Source of the DNA: CAYZDV01 sp964477275
GTDB lineage: Bacteria; Acidobacteriota; Aminicenantia; Aminicenantales; Aminicenantaceae
Assembly (NCBI GenBank): GCA_964477275.1
Contig: CAYZDV010000005.1
Span: 1-33,968 of the forward strand
DNA length: 33,968 nt
Direction: 5' to 3'
Positions 15,429-23,294 of this stretch are shown piece after piece. The notes under the pieces were generated by a model. That model saw only the letters and a program-made list of their open reading frames with translations. It was not told where the DNA came from and made no database searches. Both the position numbers and the translations under genes were made by a program. Position 1 is the stretch's first letter. Each line of letters opens with the position of its first letter.

Positions 15429-16553
15429 TCAGAGGTCTTTTGTGTAGACCCGGTAGCGCTTGTAAACCTTCCCGCCCATCCTCTCCATTTCTGCGCGAAC
15501 CCTCACGTTCTCTTCCAGCTCATGATGGGTGTCGATGACCTGCATCCGGGCTTCGTTGGCCGAGATGATCATCGCCGCCCCCATCATCGCGTCCAGCCCG
15601 CGGCCCCGGTATTTTTCCTTGATGGCGCCGATAAGAAGGTCGAGCTGCCTTGTCTTCCGGGCCGCCCGGAGAATCTCGAGAAACCCGAACGGAAACAGGC
15701 GGCCCCTGGCTTTCTGGATGCCTTCGGTCATATCCGGAATGCCAACGATGAAGGAGGCCACATCGCCATCGACCAGGACCGCCTTGATGAACCGCGGGTC
15801 GAGGATCGGCATGTAGCGCGCCGCCAGGTCCTTCATCTCTTTTTCGCTCAAGGGCGCGTAGCCGTAGATGTTGCTCGCCATGTAGCACTCGTTCATCAGG
15901 TTGAGGATTGGCACAATCCAGGGTTTCAGCTCCTTCCTCTTCCTGAATTCCAGGACCGTGTAGTTGCCCTTTTTTTTGGCCCTCTCTAAAATCTTCTTGT
16001 AGAACTCCGGAACCTGTTTGGGGACTTCCAGCTTGTAAACATAATAATCCACATCTTTGACATATCCATTTTGCTCGACAACGCGGGGCATCCACTCAAA
16101 ATTGCAGTAGGTGGCAATGGTCGCCCTGTTCTCGAAGCCTTCGATCAGAAAGCCCTCCGGATCCTGGTCAGAAAATCCGTAAGGCCCGACAATCCTCGTC
16201 ATCCCCTTCTTCCTTGCCCACTCCTCGACAGCGCGCAGCAGAGAGCGAACGACCTCCTCATCTTCCCGTGTTTCAATATAGCCAAATCTGACGGTTTTCT
16301 CCTTCCGGTGCTCATTGTAGCGGTTGTTGATGATGCCCATGATCCTGCCCACCGCCTCATCACCGCGGAAGGCCAGAAGCAGAATGGTGTCGCAGTAGGC
16401 AAAGGCCTTGTTTTTTTTCGGATTGAAGTATTTCCATTCGTCGATGTAAATCGGATGAACCCAGGTCGGATGGGTGGCATGAATTTTCTCGGGAAGATAG
16501 ATGAATGTTTTCAAATCCCTGCGCGTCTTGACTTCTTTCAGTGTTATGTCCAT
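15429..16553 (-). CDS. GNAT-fold N-acetyltransferase-like protein of unknown substrate
   Basis: A 374-residue protein that appears to carry GNAT-like halves. An N-terminal region includes ILLLAFRGDEAVGRIMGIIN (57-76) and a C-terminal region includes IGAIKEKYRGRGLDAMMGAAM (308-328), where Y-RGRGL resembles the acetyl-CoA pyrophosphate-binding R-x-x-G-x-G/A loop. The middle contains IVGPYGFSDQDPEGFLIEGF (121-140), a conserved-looking segment of a large uncharacterised family found in several phyla. No substrate can be named. GGAAGGAG sits two bases before the ATG at 16553. It converges on polA and diverges from rnfC. Confidence 0.7.
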   Translation of the reverse strand: MDITLKEVKTRRDLKTFIYLPEKIHATHPTWVHPIYIDEWKYFNPKKNKAFAYCDTILLLAFRGDEAVGRIMGIINNRYNEHRKEKTVRFGYIETREDEEVVRSLLRAVEEWARKKGMTRIVGPYGFSDQDPEGFLIEGFENRATIATYCNFEWMPRVVEQNGYVKDVDYYVYKLEVPKQVPEFYKKILERAKKKGNYTVLEFRKRKELKPWIVPILNLMNECYMASNIYGYAPLSEKEMKDLAARYMPILDPRFIKAVLVDGDVASFIVGIPDMTEGIQKARGRLFPFGFLEILRAARKTRQLDLLIGAIKEKYRGRGLDAMMGAAMIISANEARMQVIDTHHELEENVRVRAEMERMGGKVYKRYRVYTKDL

Positions 16554-16574
16554 GGCTCCTTCCCCATGAGTTAT

Positions 16575-16603
16575 CCTATATTACATTATCCACGAAAAAT
16601 CAA
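16575..16603 (-). promoter_or_regulatory. Candidate promoter of the GNAT gene
   Basis: On the minus strand: TTGATT, 17-bp spacer, TATAGG. Both hexamers match 4/6. A TTATCCACG (16586-16594 on the plus strand), one base off the DnaA-box consensus, lies inside the spacer; a single near-match may be chance. Confidence 0.35.
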
Positions 16604-16657
16604 CGAAAAAGAGGAAGCGCAAAGGGCTCGGGATGGTTCGCTCATGGTCACGCTAAC

Positions 16658-16687
16658 TTGACAACCCGAGAGAAGAACGACTAAACT
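16658..16687 (+). promoter_or_regulatory. Candidate promoter of the rnf operon
   Basis: A perfect TTGACA (16658-16663), an 18-bp spacer and TAAACT (4/6, 16682-16687) lie about 30 bp before the rnfC ATG. The -35 is enclosed by a 6-bp inverted repeat, CTCGGG (16627-16632) and CCCGAG (16665-16670), which may be an operator or chance. Confidence 0.5.
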
Positions 16688-16718
16688 TTAAACTTATTTT
16701 TCGGCGAAATGCCCCAAA

Positions 16719-18038
16719 ATGAAGGCCCGAACTTTTTCCCGCGGCGTCCATCCTCCTGAGCTCAAGGAGCTTGCCGCGGACAAGCCCCTGAAAACCATGC
16801 CGCCGCCGGAAAGGGTCACCATCCCTCTGCTCCAGCATTTTGGCAAGCCGGCCAGGCCGCTGGTCCAGAAGGGAGACCGGGTGCTTCTCGGCCAGAAAAT
16901 CGGGGAGGCGGACGGCCTCTTTTCCGCCTCCATCCACTCCAGCGTCTCGGGCAAGGTGCTCTCCGTTGAGCCGGCTCCACATCCGGCCGGAAATCCGTCT
17001 CTGGCGGTCACGATCTCCAATGATGGCCAGGACCTCCTCCCAACCCGGGGAAAAGAGGTCAATGACCCGTTTTCCCTTTCCCCGGAGGATATCCGACGGA
17101 AAGTCAAAGAGGCCGGGGTGGTGGGATTAGGGGGCGCAGCCTTCCCCGCCGCGGTGAAGCTCACGCCTCCCAGGGATAAGCCGATCGATACCCTCATCAT
17201 CAACGGCTGCGAATGCGAGCCGCTTCTGACCGCTGATTACAGGCTTATGCTGGAATTCCCGGACGAAATCCTCAGCGGCGCGGAGCTGGCCAGGATAGCC
17301 ACCGGCGCCGGCCGCATCATCGTAGGAATTGAAGATAACAAGGAAAAAGCACTCGAAACCTTCCGGGAAAAACTCAAGGATTCCCGGGCAGAAGTGGCGC
17401 CTCTCAAGACAAAATATCCCCAGGGAGCGGAGAAGAACCTGATCTATGCCCTTCTGGGCAGGGAAGTTCCCCGGGGGGGCCTTCCTTTCGATGTCGGCGT
17501 CGTCGTCCACAACGTGGGTACTGCCCGGGCCATCTGGGAAGCAGTCAGCCAGGGAAAGCCGCTTTATGAGAGAGCCCTCACCGTTTCCGGACATGGCATT
17601 CATGATTCCGGGAACCTGGTGGTTCGCATCGGCACCCCTTTCCAGGACGTTATCGAATTCTGCGGAGGGCTCGCCGGGGAAGCCTGCCTGGTGGTCATGG
17701 GCGGGCCGATGATGGGGCTGGCCCAGTGGACGCTGGACGTTCCCGTGGTCAAGGGAACTTCCGGAATTCTCGCCTGGAAAGCCGGGCCTCCCGCTTTCGT
17801 TTTTCCATGTATCCGATGCAGCCGCTGTGTCGAACACTGCCCGATGATGCTCGTGCCCACCCAGCTTGCCAAATACGTCCAGTTCGGCCTCCTGCGTGAA
17901 GCGGAAAGCTGGGGTGCGCTGGATTGTGTGGAATGCGGCTGCTGCCAGTACATCTGTCCTGCCAGCATTCCCCTCGTTCACTGGATTCGCCTGGGAAAAA
18001 ACATCATCCAGAGCCTGAAAAGGAAAAAGAAGGCCTGA
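16719..18038 (+). CDS. rnfC: Rnf complex subunit C (ferredoxin:NAD+ oxidoreductase)
   Basis: RnfC is the peripheral NADH/FMN- and iron-sulfur-binding subunit of the Rnf complex, which couples ferredoxin oxidation with NAD+ reduction to ion pumping across the inner membrane. The N-terminal barrel-sandwich region (about 25-90) precedes the Rossmann-like VVGLGGAAFPAAVKL (residues 130-144) and INGCECEPLLTADYRLM. Two C-terminal 4Fe-4S motifs are present: CIRCSRCVEHCP and CVECGCCQYICP. It is 439 residues long and lacks the long C-terminal repeats of gammaproteobacterial RnfC. The ATG at 16719 has no obvious Shine-Dalgarno. Its TGA overlaps the rnfD ATG (TGATG). Confidence 0.96.
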   Translation: MKARTFSRGVHPPELKELAADKPLKTMPPPERVTIPLLQHFGKPARPLVQKGDRVLLGQKIGEADGLFSASIHSSVSGKVLSVEPAPHPAGNPSLAVTISNDGQDLLPTRGKEVNDPFSLSPEDIRRKVKEAGVVGLGGAAFPAAVKLTPPRDKPIDTLIINGCECEPLLTADYRLMLEFPDEILSGAELARIATGAGRIIVGIEDNKEKALETFREKLKDSRAEVAPLKTKYPQGAEKNLIYALLGREVPRGGLPFDVGVVVHNVGTARAIWEAVSQGKPLYERALTVSGHGIHDSGNLVVRIGTPFQDVIEFCGGLAGEACLVVMGGPMMGLAQWTLDVPVVKGTSGILAWKAGPPAFVFPCIRCSRCVEHCPMMLVPTQLAKYVQFGLLREAESWGALDCVECGCCQYICPASIPLVHWIRLGKNIIQSLKRKKKA

Positions 18039-19012
18039 TGAGTGAAGCGTCCTTTCTCCTCCAGTCTTCGCCGCACTTCAGGGACAGAGATTCTGTGCCC
18101 AGGATCATGTATGCGGTGGTTCTCAGCCTCTTGCCCGCTGTCTGCGCGTCGCTCTACTTCTTCCGCCTCAGGGCCCTCCTTCTTCTTCTTGCCTGCACTG
18201 CGGCCAGCCTGGCCAGCGAGGCCGTCTTTCTTCTCCTCAGGAAAAAACCGCTTCTCTCTCTCCGAGATGGGTCGGCGATCATCACCGGCCTGCTCCTGGC
18301 CATGACTCTCCCGCCGTCGGTCTCCCTGGATATCGCCGTGATCGGAGCCGTGGTGGCCATCGCTCTCGGAAAACAGGTCTTTGGCGGGCTGGGATCCAAC
18401 ATCTTCAATCCGGCTCTGGTGGGCAGGGCTTTTCTCCAGACAGCCTTCCCTGTGGCTATGACCACCTGGATTCCCCCTGTCTCGGTCAAGGTCAACACCG
18501 CCACCTTTGCCACTCCTCTGGCAGACCTGAAATTTCAGGATGCTCTCGCTCAGGGGACACTTGCCTCTCTCAAAGACCTCCTTTTCGGAAACGTGGGAGG
18601 CTGCCTGGGCGAAACCTCTGCCCTTGCCCTCCTCATCGGGGGAGCCTTCCTTCTGCTGCGGAGGGTGATCGACTGGCGCATTCCTCTGGGGATCATCCTT
18701 TCCTTAACCCTCTTTACAGGAATTTTCTGGCTGGCCAACCCGGCCAGATACGCCTCCCCCCTCTTCCATGTCCTGGCCGGAGGGCTGATGATCGGCGCCT
18801 TTTTCATGGCGACTGACATGGTCACCTCGCCCATCACTCCTCTCGGGACATGGATCTATGCCCTGGGCATAGGGTTCGTTATCGGCCTCATTCGCCTTTA
18901 CGGCGGCTTTCCTGAAGGGGTGATGTATTCCATTCTTTTCATGAATGCGTTCGTCCCCCTTCTGAATCGCTACACCCGGCCCCGCATTCTCGGAGAAAGG
19001 AGGCCGGGATGA
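18038..19012 (+). CDS. rnfD: Rnf complex subunit D
   Basis: A membrane subunit with covalently bound FMN, of the NqrB/RnfD family. It has multiple hydrophobic helices and family segments AIITGLLLAMTLPPS, LGKQVFGGLGSNIFNPALVGRAFL and FFMATDMVTSPITPLG. Thr159 in ATFATPLADLK occupies the position of the flavinylated threonine in RnfD (usual pattern S/T-x-A-T-P-L). The length is 324 residues. The ATG at 18038 overlaps the rnfC stop; an in-frame upstream extension inside rnfC is not credible. The last four bases overlap rnfG (ATGA). Confidence 0.95.
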   Translation: MSEASFLLQSSPHFRDRDSVPRIMYAVVLSLLPAVCASLYFFRLRALLLLLACTAASLASEAVFLLLRKKPLLSLRDGSAIITGLLLAMTLPPSVSLDIAVIGAVVAIALGKQVFGGLGSNIFNPALVGRAFLQTAFPVAMTTWIPPVSVKVNTATFATPLADLKFQDALAQGTLASLKDLLFGNVGGCLGETSALALLIGGAFLLLRRVIDWRIPLGIILSLTLFTGIFWLANPARYASPLFHVLAGGLMIGAFFMATDMVTSPITPLGTWIYALGIGFVIGLIRLYGGFPEGVMYSILFMNAFVPLLNRYTRPRILGERRPG

Positions 19013-19614
19013 AGAGTTCTGCGCGGATGGTCCTCGTCCTGACTTCGGTGGGCCTCCTTTCCGGAAGCTTCCTGGCAGCAGTCGGCCTTCTGACCAGGGA
19101 GCGGATCGAATTCAACAAGCAGAGAGAAATCGAAACCGCCATCATTCAGGTGGTCCCCGGAACCTGGAAGAGCGAGAAAGTCTACGAGGAGAAAGACCTC
19201 TCGCTCTATGAGGGAAAAGACGCGGAAGGCCATCTTCTCGGGTTCGGAATCCTGGCCTCAGGCGTCGGCTTCCAGGACAAGATCACGCTGATGCTGGGCA
19301 CAGACGCCTTCTTGACGAAGACGCGGCGGATGGTCATCCTCGACCAGAAGGAAACACCCGGCCTGGGAGCGAAAATCAGCGATGACGCGGCGTTTCTCCG
19401 GTTCTGGGAGGACAAAGACCTCAGCCGCACGCTCAGCCTGCACAAGCCTGCGGCAAAAGCGGCCGGGGATCTGGCCCCGGACGAGGTCAACACCATCACC
19501 GGCGCCACGATTTCTTCCGAGGCGGTTCTCAAGATTGTCAACAATTCCCTGATGCGGCTGAGAGCGCTCAGCGATGAAGGGAAAATCCGGGTCGGAGCTC
19601 ATGATGACGACTAA
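19009..19614 (+). CDS. rnfG: Rnf complex subunit G
   Basis: This subunit has a single N-terminal membrane anchor (about residues 8-28) and an FMN-binding domain facing the periplasm. The flavinylation motif TITGATISSEAV is intact, with Thr167 as the expected FMN-phosphoester site. The upstream segment DQKETPGLGAKI is the usual RnfG/NqrC signature. The length of 201 residues is normal. ATG 19009 overlaps the rnfD stop. The flavinylating enzyme ApbE, needed for RnfD and RnfG, is not encoded in this window. Confidence 0.95.
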   Translation: MKSSARMVLVLTSVGLLSGSFLAAVGLLTRERIEFNKQREIETAIIQVVPGTWKSEKVYEEKDLSLYEGKDAEGHLLGFGILASGVGFQDKITLMLGTDAFLTKTRRMVILDQKETPGLGAKISDDAAFLRFWEDKDLSRTLSLHKPAAKAAGDLAPDEVNTITGATISSEAVLKIVNNSLMRLRALSDEGKIRVGAHDDD

Positions 19615-20215
19615 AAGCATCGGGCAGGAATTCAGCAAGGGGCTGTGGAACGAGAACCCGATCTTCCGTCAACTGCTGGGGATGTGCCCGACGCTGGCCG
19701 TGACCACAGCGGTCATTAACGGATTCGCCATGGGCCTGGCCACGAGTTTTGTCCTCGTCCTCAGCTCGATTGTTGTCGCCTCGATCAAGAAAATCGTGCC
19801 CCGCCAGGTCCGGATCGCCAGCTACATCGTCATCATTGCCAGCTTTGTCACCATCGCCGACCGGTTCATGGCGGCCTTCTTCCCGCCCATCTCCAAGGCC
19901 CTCGGCCCTTATGTCCCCCTCATCGTCGTCAACTGCATCATCCTCGGCCGGCAGGAAGCCTTTTCTTCCAAGAACAGCCCGGCCAGGGCCTTCATCGACG
20001 CTCTGGGCATGAGCTCCGGGTTTGTTCTGGCCCTCCTCATCCTGAGCGCAATCCGCGAGGTCCTCGGCGCGGGAACTTTCCTCGGCTTTCAAGTCCTGGG
20101 CCCCTGGTTCAAGCCCTGGATCATCATGATCCTCCCGCCGGGAGCCTTTCTGACCCTGGGCGTGCTTCTCGGGCTCGCCCTCCTGATTGAACGGAAAATC
20201 GTGAAGAGGAGTTGA
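19604..20215 (+). CDS. rnfE: Rnf complex subunit E
   Basis: A polytopic inner-membrane subunit homologous to RnfA and NqrD/E; the RnfA-RnfE pair holds a membrane-embedded 2Fe-2S centre. The family segments are FSKGLWNENPIFRQLLGMCPTLAVT and VPLIVVNCIILGRQEAF, each with the conserved half-site cysteine, plus ALGMSSGFVLALLILSAIRE. ATG 19604 was chosen because GGAG lies 6 nt upstream; ATG 19601 and ATG 19574 are alternatives. It overlaps the end of rnfG and is followed by a GAGGAG that serves rnfA. Confidence 0.94.
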   Translation: MTTKSIGQEFSKGLWNENPIFRQLLGMCPTLAVTTAVINGFAMGLATSFVLVLSSIVVASIKKIVPRQVRIASYIVIIASFVTIADRFMAAFFPPISKALGPYVPLIVVNCIILGRQEAFSSKNSPARAFIDALGMSSGFVLALLILSAIREVLGAGTFLGFQVLGPWFKPWIIMILPPGAFLTLGVLLGLALLIERKIVKRS

Positions 20216-20217
20216 GC

Positions 20218-20793
20218 GTGGAGCTTGTGGCGATCCTCATCTCGGCGATTCTGGTCAACAATTTCGTGCTCTACTACTTCCTGGGCATCTGCCCTTTTCT
20301 GGGCGTCTCCAAAAAGCTTGACTCTGCGTTCTCCATGGGACTGGCGGTGACCTTTGTCATGACCATTACCGCCGTCATTTCATGGGTGATCAACCACTGG
20401 ATTCTCATTCCCTACGGTCTTGATTACCTCAAGATCGTCTCCTTCATCCTGGTCATTGCGTCTTTGGTTCAGCTGGTGGAGATGTTTATCCGCAAAGTCA
20501 GCCCTCCCCTCTACCAGGCGATGGGAATCTACCTTCCTCTGATCACCACCAACTGCGCCATCATGGGCCTGGCCCTGCTGGCCGCCCTGCGAGAGTACGG
20601 TTTTCTGGAAACCGTGGTATTCGGAGTCAGTTCGGGCCTCGGATTCACCCTGGCCATCATCCTCATGGCTGGAATCCGGGAGCAGCTTGAGCTGGCCGAC
20701 GTCCCTGAACCTTTGAAGGGAGCGGGGATCTCGCTTGTCGTCGCCGGCATCATCGCCCTTTCGTTCATGGGCTTTATCGGGATGATCAAATGA
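20218..20793 (+). CDS. rnfA: Rnf complex subunit A
   Basis: An integral membrane subunit with about six helices. NNFVLYYFLGICPFLGVSKK and LITTNCAIMGLALL carry the two cysteines that contribute to the 2Fe-2S centre shared with RnfE. The length is 191 residues. The start is taken as GTG 20218 because GAGGAG lies 7 nt upstream; a TTG two codons earlier is nearer than a normal Shine-Dalgarno would allow. Its stop overlaps the rnfB start (ATGATGA). Confidence 0.95.
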   Translation: MELVAILISAILVNNFVLYYFLGICPFLGVSKKLDSAFSMGLAVTFVMTITAVISWVINHWILIPYGLDYLKIVSFILVIASLVQLVEMFIRKVSPPLYQAMGIYLPLITTNCAIMGLALLAALREYGFLETVVFGVSSGLGFTLAIILMAGIREQLELADVPEPLKGAGISLVVAGIIALSFMGFIGMIK

Positions 20794-21599
20794 TGAGCAT
20801 TCTTGTGCCGATTCTGACCATGGGGCTCCTGGGGCTTCTCTTCTCTCTGGGCCTTGTCTTTGCCGACAAAAAGCTCAGGGTCGTCGAGGACCCCAGGATC
20901 GAGAGCGTGGCAGAAGCGCTTCCTCAGGCCAACTGCGGGGCATGCGGATACGCCGGATGCCGGGCCTTTGCCGAAGCGCTGGTCAGGGGAGACGCGGCCG
21001 CTGACGGCTGCCCGGTCGGCGGGCAGGAAGTCGCGACCATGATTGCCGAAACCCTGGGCGTCGAGGCCCTTGAAGTGACGCGGATGGTCGCCCGTCTCCA
21101 CTGCCGCGGCACGCACCAGGCGGCAAAGGACAAGGGCGTCTATTCCGGAATCTCGACCTGCCTGGCTTCCCATCTCATCGGAGGCAACAAGCAGTGCTCT
21201 TACGGATGCCTCCATCATGGAGACTGCGTGCGGGCCTGTGTTTTCGATGCCCTTTATATGGAAGAAGACGGCCTTCCCGTGGTCCGGGAGGACAAGTGCA
21301 CGGCCTGCGGGAAATGTGTCGACGCCTGTCCTCGAGATCTGTTCGAGCTTCATCCCGTCTCTCAAAATATCATCGTCTTCTGCCGTTCCCGGGATAAAGG
21401 AGCCCCCTCCAGAAAGGTCTGTCAAAATGCCTGCATCGCCTGCGGGATTTGCTCTCGCGCGTGTCCGGAGGCCATCGTCATCGAAAACAACCTCGCCGTC
21501 ATCACAGACTACAAAAAAGTCGATCCAGATAAGATTCCTGAAATCGAAAAATGCCCGACCGGAGCCATCGGCCGGATTCACAGGGACAATGAGGGATAA
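20790..21599 (+). CDS. rnfB: Rnf complex subunit B (ferredoxin-interacting)
   Basis: RnfB accepts electrons from reduced ferredoxin and passes them to the rest of the complex. It has an N-terminal membrane anchor (residues 4-24) and the 4Fe-4S (Fes) domain CGACGYAGC (Cys49, Cys52, Cys57) plus Cys74. Further clusters are CSYGCLHHGDCVRAC, CTACGKCVDACP and CIACGICSRACP. A lone Cys remains in EKCPTGAI at the end. The length of 269 residues is typical of anaerobe RnfB. It overlaps rnfA by 4 bp and the next gene by 11 bp. The order C-D-G-E-A-B is the one seen in acetogens and other anaerobes, not the A-B-C-D-G-E order of Escherichia coli. Confidence 0.96.
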   Translation: MMSILVPILTMGLLGLLFSLGLVFADKKLRVVEDPRIESVAEALPQANCGACGYAGCRAFAEALVRGDAAADGCPVGGQEVATMIAETLGVEALEVTRMVARLHCRGTHQAAKDKGVYSGISTCLASHLIGGNKQCSYGCLHHGDCVRACVFDALYMEEDGLPVVREDKCTACGKCVDACPRDLFELHPVSQNIIVFCRSRDKGAPSRKVCQNACIACGICSRACPEAIVIENNLAVITDYKKVDPDKIPEIEKCPTGAIGRIHRDNEG

Positions 21600-22032
21600 A
21601 GGACTGGTGGTGAGCGCACGGGGAGACCTGGCTGAGGTCCAGGTGGAGTGCGTTGCCGTCTCCTGCCAGGGCTGCTCCGCGAGACGCTTATGCACCGGAA
21701 ATAGAGAAAAAGCGGGAATTCTCTCGGTGAGAAACCCTCTTCATGCCAGAATAGGAGATAAAGTCGAAATTGAAATCCCTGAAGAAAAGTACTCCAGAGC
21801 CTTGATTCTCTTTTTCGGATTCCTTCTTCTTGCTTTGCTTCTGGGGACAGCGGCCGGCTATGGAATTTCCATTCTCTTCACTCTTGATTCGGAAAAATCA
21901 GCCATTGGCGGCATTCTGCTTTCTCTGTTTCTGGCCGGAGTCTTTCTTTCCCGATACTTCCGGAAAAAAATGAGTCCTCATCTTTATCCGGTAATTATCC
22001 GCATCCTCCCGGAATTGAATTCCAAACGATAG
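21589..22032 (+). CDS. rseC: RseC/MucC-family membrane protein (SoxR-reducing system type)
   Basis: A 147-residue protein with a soluble N-terminal domain carrying a cysteine cluster (Cys21, then SCQGCSARRLC with Cys26, Cys29 and Cys35). Two hydrophobic helices follow (about 65-88 and 96-115), giving the RseC/MucC layout. In E. coli RseC works with the Rsx (Rnf) complex to keep SoxR reduced. The ATG at 21589 lies within the end of rnfB and is in frame with the visible domain; an upstream open frame in rnfB is a shadow. Its place as the last gene of the rnf operon supports a role as an Rnf accessory or electron-exit protein (inference). Confidence 0.85.
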   Translation: MRDKGLVVSARGDLAEVQVECVAVSCQGCSARRLCTGNREKAGILSVRNPLHARIGDKVEIEIPEEKYSRALILFFGFLLLALLLGTAAGYGISILFTLDSEKSAIGGILLSLFLAGVFLSRYFRKKMSPHLYPVIIRILPELNSKR

Positions 22033-22084
22033 TGTTGCGTCTCAATGCTGGATTTTTATGGAAAATCCCGAGCTGACTGTCGCC

Positions 22085-23185
22085 CTACAACTTCATGGGC
22101 ATAATGACATAGAGGCACTGGATGTCCTCTTCGACCTCTGGCTTCATCAGTACCGAGCTGTTGGCATCCTTCAATTCGATGCACACGTTTTCCGAGCTGA
22201 CTGTGGACAGAAAATCCAGAATATACTGAGAATTGAAACCGATCTCGAGGTTTTCTCCTCGATAATCCGTGGCCACCCTGTCTCTCGCCTCTCCGATTTC
22301 CGGGTTTGAAGAGAAAAGCTTTATTTCCTTATTTTCGATAAAAAACTTGATCCCTCTCGACCTTTCGGTGGAAAGGAGAGAAACCCTGCGAACCGCATCA
22401 GCGAATTCTTCTCTGGAAACAATCAGTTTGTTCTGATTATCCTTGGGAATAACCGCTTCAAAATCCGGAAATTTCCCCTCGATGATCCTGGAAATCAGCG
22501 TCCTGTTTTTGACCCTGAAGAAGAGGTTGCTTTCATCGAGGTCGAACTCCATGTCTTCGTCTTCGAGCTTTCTCAACTCGCCCAATGTTTTTTTGGCCAC
22601 AATGGCTCTAATTTCCTGATCAACCTTCAAGCCGTCGATCGCATGCGCCGTGTACGCCAGGCGGTGCCCGTCCGTGCTGACCAGCTCCATCGAGTTATTT
22701 TTAATAATCAAGAGTGCGCCGCTCAGGTAGTACCTCTGTTCCTGGGAGATCGCGTAGTAGACTTTTTCGATCATGTTTTTGAATTTCTCTAAAGGAAGAA
22801 CGATTTTCTTTTCAAATTTGGGCCTGGGAACCTGCGGGTAATCCTCCTTCGGCAAGCAGAGAACCTTGAATTCGCTCTCTCCAGAAGCTATTTCCATGAT
22901 CAGGTCTCCGCTTTCCCTGAACATCACATCCTTATCTCCGGCAAGAGACTTGACGATCTCAAATATTTTTTTTCCTGACAGAGTGATTGTTCCTTCTTCT
23001 TCAATTTCCGCAGGAAAATACGTTCTCATACCAACCTCAAGGTCTGTGCCTGTTATTTCGATCTGCTCGCTTGATACATTGACAAGAATATTGGCCAGGA
23101 TAGGCATGGTGTTTCTTTTTTCCACGATTCCCTGAAAAAGCTGGAGCTCAGCCGCGATATTTTCTTTTTTAATCGAGAACTTCAT
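22085..23185 (-). CDS. dnaN: DNA polymerase III beta subunit (sliding clamp)
   Basis: Ring-forming processivity clamp of the replicase. The protein of 366 residues has the three-fold repeated clamp architecture; it starts MKFSIKKENIAAELQLFQGIVEKRNTMPILANILV and ends CLYVIMPMKL, the classic DnaN C-terminus. Internal clamp segments include YYLSGALLII, STDGHRLAY and GFNSQYILDFL. The ATG at 23185 is preceded by AAAAGGTG with 5-nt spacing. It lies 109 bp downstream of dnaA, the common dnaA-dnaN order. Its end converges on the rseC gene with 52 nt between stops. Confidence 0.97.
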   Translation of the reverse strand: MKFSIKKENIAAELQLFQGIVEKRNTMPILANILVNVSSEQIEITGTDLEVGMRTYFPAEIEEEGTITLSGKKIFEIVKSLAGDKDVMFRESGDLIMEIASGESEFKVLCLPKEDYPQVPRPKFEKKIVLPLEKFKNMIEKVYYAISQEQRYYLSGALLIIKNNSMELVSTDGHRLAYTAHAIDGLKVDQEIRAIVAKKTLGELRKLEDEDMEFDLDESNLFFRVKNRTLISRIIEGKFPDFEAVIPKDNQNKLIVSREEFADAVRRVSLLSTERSRGIKFFIENKEIKLFSSNPEIGEARDRVATDYRGENLEIGFNSQYILDFLSTVSSENVCIELKDANSSVLMKPEVEEDIQCLYVIMPMKL

Positions 23186-23294
23186 TTTTGCACCTTTTTA
23201 TCTTATTTCTTAATATATTTATGAAATAAGATTAAATAATATAAAAAATAAAAGCAATGAAAAAGTCTAAATCGTCTGTAAATGACTGATATTT
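23186..23294. other. AT-rich dnaA-dnaN spacer with a 10-bp palindrome
   Basis: This spacer is strikingly AT-rich against its GC-rich surroundings. It has a perfect 10-bp inverted repeat, ATCTTATTTC (23200-23209) and GAAATAAGAT (23223-23232), around a 13-base all-A/T loop. On the coding strand the hairpin ends directly before the dnaN ribosome-binding site. It may be a DNA-unwinding element of a bipartite origin, or a control element for dnaN. No DnaA box was seen inside it. Confidence 0.55.

Noticed and set aside
22050..22068. GGATTTT-TATGG-AAAATCC hairpin between rseC and dnaN as a terminator
   Set aside because: The 7-bp stem is AT-rich and no T-run follows on either strand, so it does not meet the usual intrinsic-terminator pattern.
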